Below, piece by piece: positions 1-11,185 of a stretch of 64,000 nucleotides of DNA. The position numbers and the translations under genes are program-made. Location of the stretch: NCBI GenBank assembly GCA_946122785.1, contig CAMGYJ010000011.1, positions 41,690,513 to 41,754,512 on the forward strand. The letters are read 5' to 3'. The notes under the pieces were generated by a model. The model searched no databases, was not told the origin of the DNA, and saw only the letters and a program-made list of their open reading frames with translations. Positions within the stretch are counted from its first letter, which is position 1, and the number at the start of each line of letters is the position of its first letter. The stretch comes from Linum tenue. Lineage: Eukaryota > Streptophyta > Magnoliopsida > Malpighiales > Linaceae.

Positions 1-2964
1 TGATGAACCTGGGAAGGCTGAGGTGGCAACAACCTCTTATAAACATCTCTTTACCACTGAAAATCAAGTTGCCAACATGGTTGAGCGGGTGGCTGCGTTG
101 CCAATTCCCTAGAGTGTCACCCAAGCTATGAATGACTCCCTAACGGCTGCGGTTCTCCCCGATGAGGTGCGGAAGACGGTTTTTGCTATGGGGTCTAAAC
201 AAGCTCCTGGATCGGATGGGTTTACTGGGAAGTTTTTTAAGGCCTTTTGGGATGTTGTGGGATGTTGCGCAGTTACAACCATACCTGGCTCCTTCTTTGC
301 CTCGAGTAGGATGCTGCGCAGTTTCAACCATACCTGGCTCACTCTGATCCCAAAGGTGGATAGTGTGAAAACAATGAGGCAATTACGGCCAATCAGTTTA
401 TGTCAGTTTGTTTATAAAATTATTACTAAAATTATGGCGGAGAGACTGGCATGCATTCTAGCTCAAATCATCTCTGACGGCCAGAATGCTTTCATTCGAG
501 AACGGCAAATTGTGGATAATATTCTCCTTGGGCATGAGTTAATGCACTACTTGAAAATTAAAACGCGAGGTAAGAAAGGGTACATGACCCTAAAGGTTGA
601 CATGGAAAAGGCCTATGATAGGGTCGAATGGCCCTTTCTTCTCGCTGTTCTAGACAAGATGGGCTTTAATTCTGTCTGGCAAGGATGGATTCAGGAGTGT
701 CTCCGGTCAGCATCGTTCTCAGTCCTTATGAATGGGACTCCTTCGGGCTTCTTTTCCCCTTCCAGGGGGTTGCGACAAGGCGATCCCCTTTCCCCTCTCC
801 TCTTTGTGCTATGTACGGAAGGTTTATCGGCCCTGCTTCGAAAGGCTATTACTGACAAGAGACTTGAGGGTGTAAAGGTGGCTCCTCGGGCCCCTAGGAT
901 CTCGCACTTATTTTTTACGGATGATTCATACTTATTTCTTCGAGGCACCCTTCAGGAATGTGAGAATTTGATGGTGGTCCTGAATGAGTATGAAGAGCTG
1001 AGTGGCCAGAAGGTGAACTTGGCTAAATCGGCGGTGTGTTTCAGTAAAAATATTGTGCGGGAAGATCAGGAGTTCCTGGCGGCAATTCTGGGGGTGGGGG
1101 CGGTGGTTGTCCATGACAAATATCTGGGATTGCCTACTCTGATTGCTCGATCCAAAATGGCGACTTTCCGGTTCGTGGAGGAAAAGTTCTTAGGGCGTCT
1201 CCAGGGGTGGAAGTAGAGGACGTTATCTTGGGCGGCTAAGGAAACGCTGATCAAATCAATTGCCTTGGCTTTGCCTCTGCATGTTATGTCCTGTTTCAAG
1301 CTTCCGGTCTCCCTTTGTTGTCTTCTGGATAAGCATGTGGCGCGGTTCTGGTGGGGAGATGCTGAGGGTCACCATCGGATTCGGTGGATGTCCTGGCAGA
1401 ATATGTGCAGAAGCAAGCATGATGGAGGGATGGGGTTTCGGCGGTTTGAGCAGTTCAATCAAGCGCTCCTAGCCAAAATTGGTTGGCGCATCCTTACTGA
1501 ACCGCAATCCCTGCTCGTCCAGGTCTATAAGGGCAAGTATTTCCCTACTAGGACGTTTTTGAAAGCTACGGCCCGCTCCCGCCCTTCTTGGGGTTGGCAG
1601 AGTATTATGTTTGGTCGTCAACTATTAGAAAAGGGTTTAAGATTGCAAATTGGTAATGGGCAATCTGCTTCTTTGTTTCATTCCAATTGGATCCCGAAAT
1701 TCCAGCTCGATCCCCCGAGTTATAATCCTGTGATCGTTCCGGTGTGGGGGGGGGGGATCACCCTGTGGCTGAGGTCATTTGCCAGTGGTTTGATCCTTCA
1801 ACTTGCCGGGCCATCAAAGCGATTCCTCTTCCTCGTCAGAATGTGGAGGACAGGTTAATTTGGCATGATACGGCTGATGGGTTGTTCTCGATCAAATCTG
1901 CATACCATTTGGCAGTGGTGTTAGATAAGCGGAGTGGGTGTTGGAAGGCCATGGTCGGCTGGATGGATAAGGCTAGTTGGATCCGTTTATGGGAAGCAAA
2001 TATCCCCCCTAAGCTGAAAGTTTTTGTCTGGCAGATTCTCAATCGGATCCTACCAACTAATGAGGCTCTTATTAGCAAACGAGTGCCCGTTCTACCTCGA
2101 TGTCCGGTTTGCTGGGAAAGTCCTGAAACGATGGAACACCTGTTTCTCTACTGCCCGGTGGCGCGGGCTCTTTGGGATTACTCAGGGCTGGAGTACGTAG
2201 GGGAGGGGCTGCCTCGGCATACATTCCCTTTGTTTCTCAAGAAGCTGATGGCTTTGGTCCACCAGCCCCAGCTGTTTATGGCGGTGGTGGCGGTCCTCTG
2301 GCGGATTTGGCGGTCTCGGAACTGGGTGGTCTTTGAAGGCAAACAGTTTGGGTTCCCTGCTTTGATGCGTCAGTTTCATCAGCAATATGAGGAATGGGTT
2401 CGACTTCCAGTGGATAAGGCTCTTCAACCTTCGGTCCCTTTGAGGGGAGATTTGGGGTTGGGAGGGGCTGGGGGGGTCGTTTGTATGTGGGATGGTGCAG
2501 TTCGGCCTGGTTCTCATTCGGCTGGCGGAATTGTTCTGGTATCCCCGACGAGGGTGGTACTAATGGTTAAGGGTGTTCAGTTTCATCTTTTGGAGGATCC
2601 AATGACTGTGGAGTTGCTTGTCCTCAGGGAGGCGGTTATATGGTGTCTGGCGAATAACTTCACCAATGTCCAATTTGAAGGGGATGCTAAGGTGGTCATT
2701 GATAAAATCAATCAAAGTGATGCCAGAGACAATCGGGTGGGTGCTGTTCTAGAGGAGATCTTGCACTATTTTCGCATCCATCCTGGTTTCAGGGTTCGAT
2801 TTGTAGGTCGGAGTAGTAATAGGGTAGCCCATCTGGTGGCTCGGAAAGCCCTCTCTTTGTACCCGATCATGAGTCGTGTCTTTAACTATCAGGCCTGGCT
2901 GAATTCCAGGATGTAACTCTTTTTTTGGAATCAATATATGATTATCTTTTGTCCAAAAAAAAAA
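1..2964 (+). mobile_element. LINE (L1-type) retrotransposon, 3' part
   Basis: This is the reverse-transcriptase half of a plant non-LTR retrotransposon. It enters from the left edge, so the endonuclease part lies outside the window. Its 3' end is a short untranslated tail and a poly(A) run at about 2955-2964, as expected for target-primed reverse transcription. The coding part is broken, so the copy is dead. Neither the left end nor the target-site duplication can be seen. Confidence 0.93.
2..2916 (+). pseudogene. Decayed LINE ORF2: reverse transcriptase, zf-RVT and RNase H-like domains
   Basis: Domains in order: reverse transcriptase (about 180-1000; 'GLRQGDPLSPLLF' visible), a zf-RVT region with Cys/His residues (about 1880-2180; CPVC, then H and C), and an RVT_3 RNase H-like domain (about 2480-2860). 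The active-site box is F-T-D-D rather than the usual F-A-D-D. Breaks: in-frame TAG at 110-112 and at 1214-1216, and a frameshift at the G run 1747-1756, where the reading passes from frame 2 to frame 1. A 31-bp segment at 261-291 is repeated imperfectly 49 bp further on, replacing part of the RT finger region. The family assignment is secure. The enzyme cannot be made. Confidence 0.93.
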
Positions 2965-3796
2965 GAATATTATTTTCATTGTAACGAAGTCATGTAGTCC
3001 CCTTCAAAGTGGTAGAAAATAATGAAAATGTCACTCTTCTAATACTCAATCAATCGGATGATGACGATGGATTTTGAGAGTGATGGTGAAATAGTAACGA
3101 AACTCATCAATATGACGGAAGCTAATCCTCAGCCAATGTGAGCATAATCCGACCCTATTCCAAAGCATATTATCCGTGAGGAATTAGTCTCATAATTTTA
3201 GAATGCAATAATCCGAGGAAATCCAATTCAGGTATTATTCTTCTGTATAAAAAAAAAATCAGACATTTTTCATTTTATGCTTTCTTGGAAGCAAGCAACT
3301 GAACAGCTAGGGAGATTCATCCGATTTGGACTGTGTAGGTTAGTACATAGCTCCATCTGGAAGATTGTTGTGCCCTCCAAATTATATGCCTTTCGTGTTG
3401 CTCTCCAACCCAACAGTTTAGTGACGGTCACGTCGCCCGTCGCCGCCGGCATGGCGCCGGACCATTTCCAGATTAGAAAATTTATATACAGGCTTAGTCC
3501 CTTAAACTTGTCTGGTCCATTGACAAAAAAGCCCATTTACTAAGCCCACAAGCGGTACACTGATTTTATCTTTATTTTTTTATGAGGCAGGAAAAGACGA
3601 GCCGTGGATGCATGTTCTGATTAGCTAGGGAGTTCTTGTACTTAGTTGAATGACCGAGAAGGCGAATAGGTTTCTTGAATCATATGCCAAGCTGGTCCAT
3701 TAATATTCTCCACATTATGTAACAAATGTTTTTTTTTTCTTCAAGTACCTCTAAAAGACTAAAACCTTTCTGTACATGAGGTAAAAGGTCTCTGTA
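2965..3796. other. Intergenic stretch, nothing recognised
   Basis: No gene or RNA is recognisable here. Open frames of 88 codons lie on both strands around 3270-3543 across a GC-richer patch, but they have no domain signal and look fortuitous. The right end supplies the target site of the following Mutator-like element. Confidence 0.5.
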
Positions 3797-3805
3797 TAAA
3801 ATCAA

Positions 3806-4048
3806 GGGTTAATAGTATTTTATACCTCTCTAATTTGGTAAATTAACAAATGTATTTTTTTTACTAAATTTTTGTACAAACATACCCTTCTAATATTAAA
3901 TCGTAACAAGTTTACTCTTCCATCCAATTATCCGTTAAGTGACCATGGCTTGGAAAATGACCCAATTGCCGTTCATTTAGTCCTCATTTCAATTTTAATT
4001 ATTTTATTATTTATATCCAAAATTAATTAATTAGAAAAAAACCCTAAC
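3806..4048 (+). repeat. Left terminal inverted repeat of the MULE
   Basis: It pairs with 6444-6687. The outer 10 bases are identical, and most of the rest matches with scattered substitutions, for example around the shared block where both arms read through 'gttaatttacca' on one strand. Confidence 0.88.
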
Positions 4049-4704
4049 ACTGTTTTTTTTGAAGGGAAAAGGGGAGAAAGGAAAATGTTGGAGGGAAAAT
4101 GTCATTCCCAAGGAGGTTTCCTCTGTTCTCCAAGCTCTTGTACAGTAAGAGAGAAATGATTTTGGAAGGAAAATGCACTGTGGTGTGTGACCCTTCAAAA
4201 TGGAGAGAAAATGAAACTCAACCATTTACCACCCTTGATCCCACACTCAATATGTCTCACTCTTCCTATTTCTTTATTCACTTATATAGTTTTTTTTAGT
4301 TCCACTTAATCAAAATTTTGTGGCAATGTTTATTTATTTATTTGAAGCTTATATATTTTGTAGGCTATGTGTATGGTAATTTATAAGTTATTTTGATTTG
4401 GAGAAAACAGTAAATTTCTTTTGGCAACCGGTAGACGGCTTCAACCAATAAAATATGTTGTTGTAAGAAAGTGCAAATTTAGCTCACAATTTATAACCAA
4501 TAAAAATAATATCAACATATAGTCAATTTGAATACTATTATATACCCAATAAAATAAGATATCCATCACAATTCCCAATACACATTTTCCTTCTCACTTT
4601 TCTCCATAAAACACAATTTTCCTTCCAATTTCCTTCACCTCCAAATTGTCCCTCCCCTCATAATTTCCTTCCCCTCCCCTCCATTTTCCCAGTCTAGTTA
4701 TTCT

Positions 4705-5115
4705 GCTAACTTGAAGATTCATTAGTATATACTAACTAATATTCAAAATATATGAATTAATATTCAAGTCTGCTAAATATCTAGATAGCACATACTAGTA
4801 TTCAAAACATCACAAACTAGTATCCAGATAGCATATACCAACTAATATCCACAATCAACCAACTAGTATTCAATATGGATACTCTTATGGGTTATTTGGA
4901 TACTCTTATGTGTTATCTGGATACTAATTATGTGCTGTTTGGATACTATTTTGTGTTGTTTAGATATTAGTTTGTGAATTTGGGATAATAGTTGATTCAT
5001 GGTGGATATCAGTTAGCAAACTTTGAATACTAGTTTGTGCTCTATAGATATTTTAGTACTTGGATATTAATTCATGTATTTTGGATATCAGTTAGTATCT
5101 GCTAACGAATCTTAG
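4705..5115. repeat. Foldback built of short 'ggatact / agtatcc' repeats, inside the MULE
   Basis: The left half carries repeated 'actagtattc/actaatatcc' units and the right half carries the same units inverted ('ggatact', 'ggatatcagttagt'). Orientation flips near 4880. The outer arms (about 4705-4760 and 5060-5115) match as reverse complements. No target duplication was established, so it may be a MITE or a hairpin grown by local duplication. Confidence 0.65.
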
Positions 5116-5129
5116 TTGGTACCTTCGGA

Positions 5130-6430
5130 AACAGAGGGTAAGTCTCCCTTGTCGCTGCTCCCGCATCTCTTCGCGGCTGCACCTGCTCCCCGTCGACGGC
5201 GACTGGAGTAGTGAGAATCAGTCGTTAGGCGGCTGGAGTGGACAGAATCTGGTCTCGTCTCATCAAATGGTAATTATTATTATATTATTATCAACTAATT
5301 AGGAATGCTTTCTAGGCCAGTGGTGGAATTAGGGATTCAACTGTCGTCTGTTTGGTTAGCTTCCCTTCCACAACATACCCAGACACCTTCGATTCGGATC
5401 CATGACTATTAATTGTCAATGGGTGATGATGATGATTTCAGGGGTGGCACACCTCCTTTCTTATCTAGTAGACCAGAGTTGACTTCCCCTGTGGGTAAAA
5501 CTTGGGGCCTAACAACCAATTCTCTACCGCGAGGAGATGCGGGAGAAGACGGCAGGGGAGACCTCAGGAAGACGAGAGGTCACTGTTTTTTGTTTTCTTT
5601 CTAAAGGAGTATCTTGCATTGCACTATGAATGATTGGTTACAAAGAGGAACAGATGGATCAAACTGAAATCAATCAGCGTAATGAGATCCCAAGCAAACG
5701 GTTAACAACACACCGTGCTTAAGAGATACATCAAGAAGAGCAAAGCATAGAGTGAAAACAACCACCCAAAAAATCAGAACACTAGAACCAAAAACAGTAC
5801 TTCCAAAATTCCTCTGGCATCCTCACAAAACATAGAACAACCAAGATCAGAGACAACTCGTCCAGTCACAACGAAATCCATGGCTTGAGCAAAGCAAAAC
5901 CGTATGCCGCCTCCTGGGGATTGCTCGAAGACATCCATCCCAGTGAATCGCATAATCGATATTGCATGGCGGTGGAGAAGGATGTGAAAAGATTTCTCCG
6001 AGATGAAAAGGCAGAGGAACCCGAGGCAGCTAGAACATGTCCAAGAGAGATGAGGAATCAGACCTAGCCACCAACCTTCGAGTAGACACTAAACAACCAC
6101 CGCAACCAGCTAGAGGAGACTCTACCCTCCACAATCCAACGACCGCCTAAGCAACAGACAACCAACCCGGGGATGCCGAAAGGGGAAAGCAAAGAATGGC
6201 TTCACCGAAAGACAATGAACCCACCAAACTTGGGAAAAACAACTGTCTCACCAACCAAAAAGAGAATCCCAAGCTGCAACCTCCAGTTCCCTCTTTGAGC
6301 AAGCCCATAACCGAACCCTAAAAGTCAAAATGACGAGACAAGCTCAACTGGAAATGAAATTGAAATGCTATAACGGCTGGAAAGGAGAGAACATGACAGG
6401 AAAAAAATTGGGAGGTCACGGTGAACGGGT
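5130..6430. other. MULE interior of unknown origin, possibly captured DNA
   Basis: More GC-rich than the surroundings and without long frames. The longest are about 60 codons (5413-5604 and 5885-6067), with no recognisable domain. On the minus strand the text from 6100 to 5590 resembles a transcript 3' region. A host-gene or LINE 3' fragment captured by the MULE is possible. I could not name the source. Confidence 0.35.
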
Positions 6431-6443
6431 GCTTCCTAATTAG

Positions 6444-6687
6444 TTTAGGGGTTTTCTTTTTCTAATTAATTAATCTTAGACATAAATAATAAAATAATTA
6501 AAATTGAAATTAGAACTAAATGAGGGATAATTGGTCATTTTTCAGTCTATTTAATGGTCACTTAATGGATAATTTGAGGTAAACTTGTTACGATTTAATA
6601 TTAGAAGGATATATTTGTGCAAAAATTTAGTAGAGGGGTACGTTTGTTAATTTACCAAAATAGAAGGGTACAAAATGCTATTAACCC
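6444..6687 (-). repeat. Right terminal inverted repeat of the MULE
   Basis: Reverse complement of 3806-4048 with scattered mismatches. Followed directly by the second copy of the target duplication TAAAATCAA. Confidence 0.88.
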
Positions 6688-6899
6688 TAAAATCAATACT
6701 TTTTTTTTACATATCTATATCTTTTACTACAATTCTTGTTTTATTTCGTCCACTACTACCATTTCGACGTATTTAGTCTTAAAGATCCATTGATTCCCGA
6801 CCGTCTCATGTCCGGAAGACAAATGGATGGCTTCCTGAACTTTTTTTTAAGCCACAATTTGATATCATCCTTCATGACATTAATCCAACTATAAGAATT

Positions 6900-7574
6900 A
6901 ATATCTCCAATTACTTATTTGTATGAAATTGGGTTTTTAATAATCTCAATATCATATTCTACATGGTAAAGCCAATAGTCTTCCTAAATAGATGATCTTC
7001 TCTCACAAGTTGATCTTTTTAGTGATGGTTCCTCGGATGCTTCATCCATATGGCCATTATTGACAAGAATCTCATTATGGAGTTGTGAATTATCAGTTTC
7101 CTCAGTGTCCATTCACTTGACAACTATGATATTCTCAACAATACTTGGAATTGAGGAAATACTTAAAGTGATTGGTTCCCTTACTTCTTAATTAAATGAT
7201 CATATTTTGTCCTTTTTAACTCCCACTAGTTTTATTCATTCACAAAGCGTCGAACATTTTTGGTTTCAAGAATTCTTGTACTATAGTTAGGACAATAGAT
7301 CATATATCCTTTGGATTTCTTTGAGTAGCCAATAATATAACCACTAAACGTCTCGACGTACAATTACTTTTAATGTGGGTTGTAAATTCATACCTTGGTT
7401 GGGATCCCCAAACTTGGAGATGTTTAAAACTATGTTCCAACATTTTCGAGTTTCAAAAGCAGTCTTTGGGATTGCATTACTAGGAGCATGGTTTGAATGT
7501 AACCAGTTGTGCGTATACATCCAAATTGATTTTGGTAAGTCAGTATGACTCATCAATGTACGAAAGAATTCCAT
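6900..7574 (-). mobile_element. Decayed Copia fragment (integrase C-terminal region)
   Basis: Read on the minus strand, 7574-7344 gives the end of the Copia integrase core ('LPKSIWMYT', 'HAPSNAIPKTAFE'). The following sequence (about 7340-7250) gives the Copia 'GYSKKSKGYMIYCPN' region and the 'RILETKNVRRF' motif typical of TNT1-like elements. Frameshifts and stops are present, and no LTR was found. The fragment stops abruptly where the LINE tail at about 7578 begins. Confidence 0.8.
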
Positions 7575-7577
7575 CTT

Positions 7578-8085
7578 AACTCTTCGTTTGATTATGATGA
7601 TGCCGCTGCTAGTGGGTTGTTACATGATAGTTTTGGAAGATGCCTTGTTGCTTACAATTGTAACGTTGGAAGCTGCTCGATTACAACAACTGAATTGAAA
7701 GGGGCGATCGAGGGCATCAAGATCACTTTGGATTTAGAGCACAGAAAAGTCCAATTGAAGCTTGACTCGACGACAACCATCAGTATCACGAAGAATAGTA
7801 AGGATGATAGTCACCGCAATGGCTTGCCTGCACATCAAATTAGACATATTCTTGACAAAGATTGGAGAGTTAGCATCTCCAATGTTCATAGGGAAAGAAA
7901 TTTTGCAGCTGATTACTTAGCTAGTAAAGGTCATAGTGTTAATTTTGGTACACATCTATTCAATGTGGAAGATCCCGGTCTAAATAAATGGATCATGTAT
8001 GATGTAATGGGCATTTGCCAAACTTGTTTCGTTATAAATGTCCATTAGGACTCTTTTGTGTCCATCTTTCTACCCAAAAAAAAGA
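7578..8085 (+). mobile_element. 5'-truncated LINE: RNase H-like domain and poly(A) tail
   Basis: The open frame up to 8048 encodes an RVT_3-type RNase H-like domain ('TELKGAIEGIKI', 'LKLDSTTTISI', 'VHRERNFAADYLASKG'), the C-terminal domain of plant LINE ORF2. A short 3' tail and an A-rich run follow at about 8076-8085. This is a 5'-truncated insertion, and only about 80 bp separates it from the start codon of gene A. It differs in sequence from the LINE at the left edge. Confidence 0.82.
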
Positions 8086-8162
8086 ATGCATTAATCCCCA
8101 ATACCATCGTGATTTCCTCCATCCCTAGGGTTTCCTCTTGCCAATCCTTTTTTCCGGTGGCC

Positions 8163-9249
8163 ATGAATCCCGATGTCGCGATCCCGAGCCTCGACTACAA
8201 TACCCACCCACAAACCCCGTTGCTGCCTACAGATGGATCTGGCTCCTCCTCGATCGAAACTGAGCTCGAATCGAATTCGAAGAGGCAGGAGATCAATGAA
8301 GATGATGGCGTTGTCGTCAAGGGAAGTGGCGGCGAGGAGGAAAAGTGGACTCGAACTATGGGGAAGCCCTTAAAATGGTATCCTAAAAGCGAAGAAGACG
8401 AGAAGAAGATGGCGCTCTACTATGAGCAGGTTTTCGCTAGCAAGGTACGCATATATAGCCGCAACTTTTCCGTTAGAGTAGTAGCTTTGTTGGTTGCTGC
8501 CGAATCCTATTCTAAATTAATATGTACCTTTAGGGATTCGACTATGTCCAACGGCCTCCGGTGGATGTCATCGAATACGAGGTTGTGCGGGTCAACATAA
8601 AGAAAGCTCTGTGTCGCAAGCTTGTCCGTGAGTGTGTGGATCACGTTGTCAACGAAATGAACGCATTATCAGCCGACGGGGTTCGAATCCCCTTTTGCTC
8701 CATCAATCTCTCTGTGTTTTTATGTTGCTCTACTTTTCCCAATATTTTGACTTGGGACCAATGTAGTTAAAAGCCTGTTTCTATATAGAAGCGTTTTGGT
8801 AATCTAGAAGCGTAATATAGTCAGTTTTTAAGCTTTAAAGCGCGTTTTAACTCTATTAGCTATAAAGACTGCGACTTTGCGTAAAATCGCGTTTTGGTGA
8901 CCTATAAACGTAGTAAAAGCATAAGTTCTTAAGCTTTAAAGTGTGATTTTGACTACATTGACTTGGGACGACGACCCTATGTATCTGTGTCCTGTCTTTC
9001 TAGGGGTGGAAGCTGGTCGATGGTGATGTTGTGAAGGCCAATTGGCGAGCTGTCCAGGGTTGTATCTTCTTCATCACATTCAAGGCCACAAACTGTGCTG
9101 ACCCTAAAGATGATACTGAGAAAGAATATGAAGCTCAAGTTTATCGGGACTTTACTGGTGAGTGTCAGACGGAGTTGTTCTGCGTGAAAGGCCACAAGAA
9201 AGAGATTCTTGAAAGCAGCGATCGATGGAGGATGATCCTCAGTAAATGA
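8163..9249 (+). CDS. Gene A: cystatin-like (cystatin/monellin-fold) family protein, three exons
   Basis: Predicted exons are 8163-8444, 8534-8680 and 9004-9249 (224 residues). Both introns are GT-AG and phase 0 (AAG/GTACGC donor, ATTAG-type acceptors). Exon lengths 282/147/246 nt parallel the paralogue at 24755-26795 (291/147/243), which is strong support for the model. The acidic, low-complexity N-terminus leads to a conserved WYPK at residues 72-75. Exon 3 carries 'KANW', 'FFITFKA' and 'EYEAQVYRDF', resembling the strand pattern of plant cystatin-related proteins of unknown function. The Q-x-V-x-G protease-binding loop of true cystatins is not evident, so inhibitor activity is not implied. 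The start codon is the first Met in frame after a pyrimidine-rich leader. Intron 2 contains a MITE. The family call is from memory of the fold pattern; the gene structure is firmer. Confidence 0.68.
8759..8960. mobile_element. 202-bp MITE in intron 2 of gene A
   Basis: Terminal inverted repeats CAATGTAGTTAAAA (8759-) and TTTTGACTACATTG (-8960) differ at one position. A perfect 9-bp duplication ACTTGGGAC flanks it at 8750-8758 and 8961-8969. The 9-bp duplication points to a Mutator-type MITE. Splice sites of the intron are not touched. Confidence 0.87.
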
Positions 9250-9469
9250 GTCCTGTTTTTAAGGTGATCAATCATGAGTTGGAAGCTCGTTGGTTCTGCT
9301 AGGCTATCTATCTTTGTCATTACTGAATGTATACAAGAGCGCGCAATGGATTTGTACAATAAAGACTCAACTGTCGGTGCTGAAGAAGACGAAAGAAATA
9401 TTATCCTCCTTTATCTAGTGACACGCTACGACACAACACCTAACAATGGCCAAGTGTAACCAATGAAAG
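9250..9469. other. 3' flank of gene A
   Basis: Likely 3' untranslated region and spacer. No separate gene is visible. Confidence 0.45.
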
Positions 9470-10545
9470 GGACTGCAGTGTAGTGGTGCAAGTAATAAAT
9501 ATCGAATCCTCGGGTCTCTAGATGTACTATTACTCAGCTTCAGTTCATTATCTGGCAAATCAGATTAAGGATTGATTAACTAAACTACTCTACTAACCAA
9601 ACTAAGTAAAACTACTAATTACAGTTTGGAAACTCACTTAGGTATGATTCCCCCTAGCTCCTCAATTAGGTCCAAGTTGTAATTCCTTTTGGTTGTTTTA
9701 CTGTTGATTAAACTGCGGAAGATCCTAAATTAGCTTGGTATCTCTTAAACTGACCAAGCCCTCTTAGACAGAATACCCGGCAGGCGACTAGCCTTCACCG
9801 GGATAGACTGCTAAGGCGATTCCACATATATCCACTACTGGAATGAATTCCAGTACAAAGCAGTGAATTGACTGACTCTCGCACAACCAATTCACTACTA
9901 TCAATCAAGGAAGCTCTCTTAACCTAATCAGATTCTACCTATCAAAGGTTAAAGCAAAAATCAAGAGAATTTGATCAGGATTCAATTGACTCAATAAATC
10001 ATGCCTCAATCGATTATAATCACACAATATAGCATCCAAAACTTCATACAAGAAAGGTCCTAACATATGGAACTAGGGTTCCTCAAAACCTAAGTGAAGG
10101 GAAGTTACTCCATAGAGAAGAGAGAGACTGCAGAAATCTGATCTAGATCTTCAATCTCCATCTCTAAGCTTGATTCTCGAGCTCCAATGGTGAAGAAATC
10201 CTCCAAAATAGCTCCAAGAATGGCTCTAGATCACCCTCTCTCTCTCTTTGGTTCGTCCCTTGGTTGTTTGGGATCCAAAACCCAGCTCTCCCTCTCCAAA
10301 AATCGCAAAACAGCTTTTATACCCGCTGAAACTCGCACCCCTACTTGCACGGTCGTGCAAATTGAGGTTTTGGCCGTGCAAACCCCCTAGGAAACTCACA
10401 CGGCCGTGCACAATTTCCAACATGCACTCCTAAGCTTTGTTGAGCTCATTTGAGCTCGTTTGACCTCCGATTCAGGTGTCGTTTGATCCCAGATGCTCGT
10501 AGTCTTGTCCTCTTTCTTTTCCTGAAAAGCTTTCAAGATTCTTTG
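9470..10545 (-). repeat. LTR/leader-like segment of a Ty3-type element, reversed
   Basis: On the minus strand, about 330 bp (10520-10190) matches the plus-strand segment at 50690-51020. Both include the palindrome GCACGGCCGTGC, 'agcgggtataaa' (a TATA box) and 'gctgttttgcgatttttgg'. This looks like the promoter/R region of a long terminal repeat. The continuation to 9470 has no coding potential. Superfamily assignment (Ty3, Tat/Ogre-like) is inference from the LTR style only. Confidence 0.5.
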
Positions 10546-10657
10546 TCAAGAATGGGTTTCTGTCCATTCTGATCAAGGGGTGTGGCAAGGATATGAGTAG
10601 TTGGTGGTTGATCATTATTACAAGTATGAGCTGTCATTTACCAAAGGACATCAGGCT

Positions 10658-11077
10658 TTAACACCCTCCCTCAAATTGATGATAATATCTTAACATCAAT
10701 TTGTTTGATAATAGCCATTGTCGACTTGCATTAACAGTCTTGGTAAGCAAATCAGCAGTTTGATCCTCCGAAGTAATGTAACTCAACTTGATCAAGCCAT
10801 CACACACTATCTCGAGAATATAGTGAACGTGTACTTCAATGTGTTTGGTGCGATCGTGCAATACTGGATTTGTGGCTATTTGTATTGCATTGGTATTATC
10901 TACAAATAGTTTAATTGGCTTTGTGCACTCGACTCCAAAATCACCCAATAATTGATGAAGCCAGACGGTTTCAGAACTCACTTCAGACATAGATCGGTAT
11001 TCTGCTTCTGTGGAAGATTTGGATACTCGGTCTTGTTTCTCACACCGCCAAGAGATGAATGGATTTCCCAATCTCAC
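10658..11077 (-). pseudogene. Copia RNase H domain remnant
   Basis: 140 codons holding the Copia RNase HI signature (TEAEYRSMSE, VDNTNAIQIATNP, HDRTKHIEVHVHY, DLLTK) up to a normal C-terminus next to the polypurine tract. It is separated from the RT remnant by stops around 11080-11186. Confidence 0.9.
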
Positions 11078-11185
11078 ACACCACCCCGATGTTGATCGTC
11101 TAGTATCAATACAAATAGCGTGGTCTGCATCAGAAAATGCTTCGAGAGTGAAGCAACCAGCAGAGGGTAGACAGATCCCAACCTC

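Larger units (their letters stand above)
3806..6687. mobile_element. Non-autonomous Mutator-like element (MULE) with ~244-bp inverted ends
   Basis: The left end (3806-4048, starting GGGTTAATAG) and the right end (6444-6687, ending CTATTAACCC) are imperfect inverted repeats of about 244 bp. A perfect 9-bp duplication TAAAATCAA flanks the element at 3797-3805 and 6688-6696. Long inverted ends plus a 9-bp duplication are diagnostic of the Mutator superfamily. No transposase frame is visible, so it must be mobilised in trans. The interior holds a foldback (4705-5115) and a segment around 5130-6430 of mixed composition that may be captured sequence. Confidence 0.9.

Noticed and set aside
4050..4700. 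A second nested element with 'ggagaaaggaaaatg' ends inside the MULE
   Set aside because: Purine/pyrimidine-rich arms are roughly inverted, but no target duplication or clear termini could be fixed.
8671..8695. A tRNA T-arm-like string (GGGGTTCGAATCCCC)
   Set aside because: No acceptor stem, D-arm or anticodon arm precedes it. It spans the exon 2 donor of gene A.
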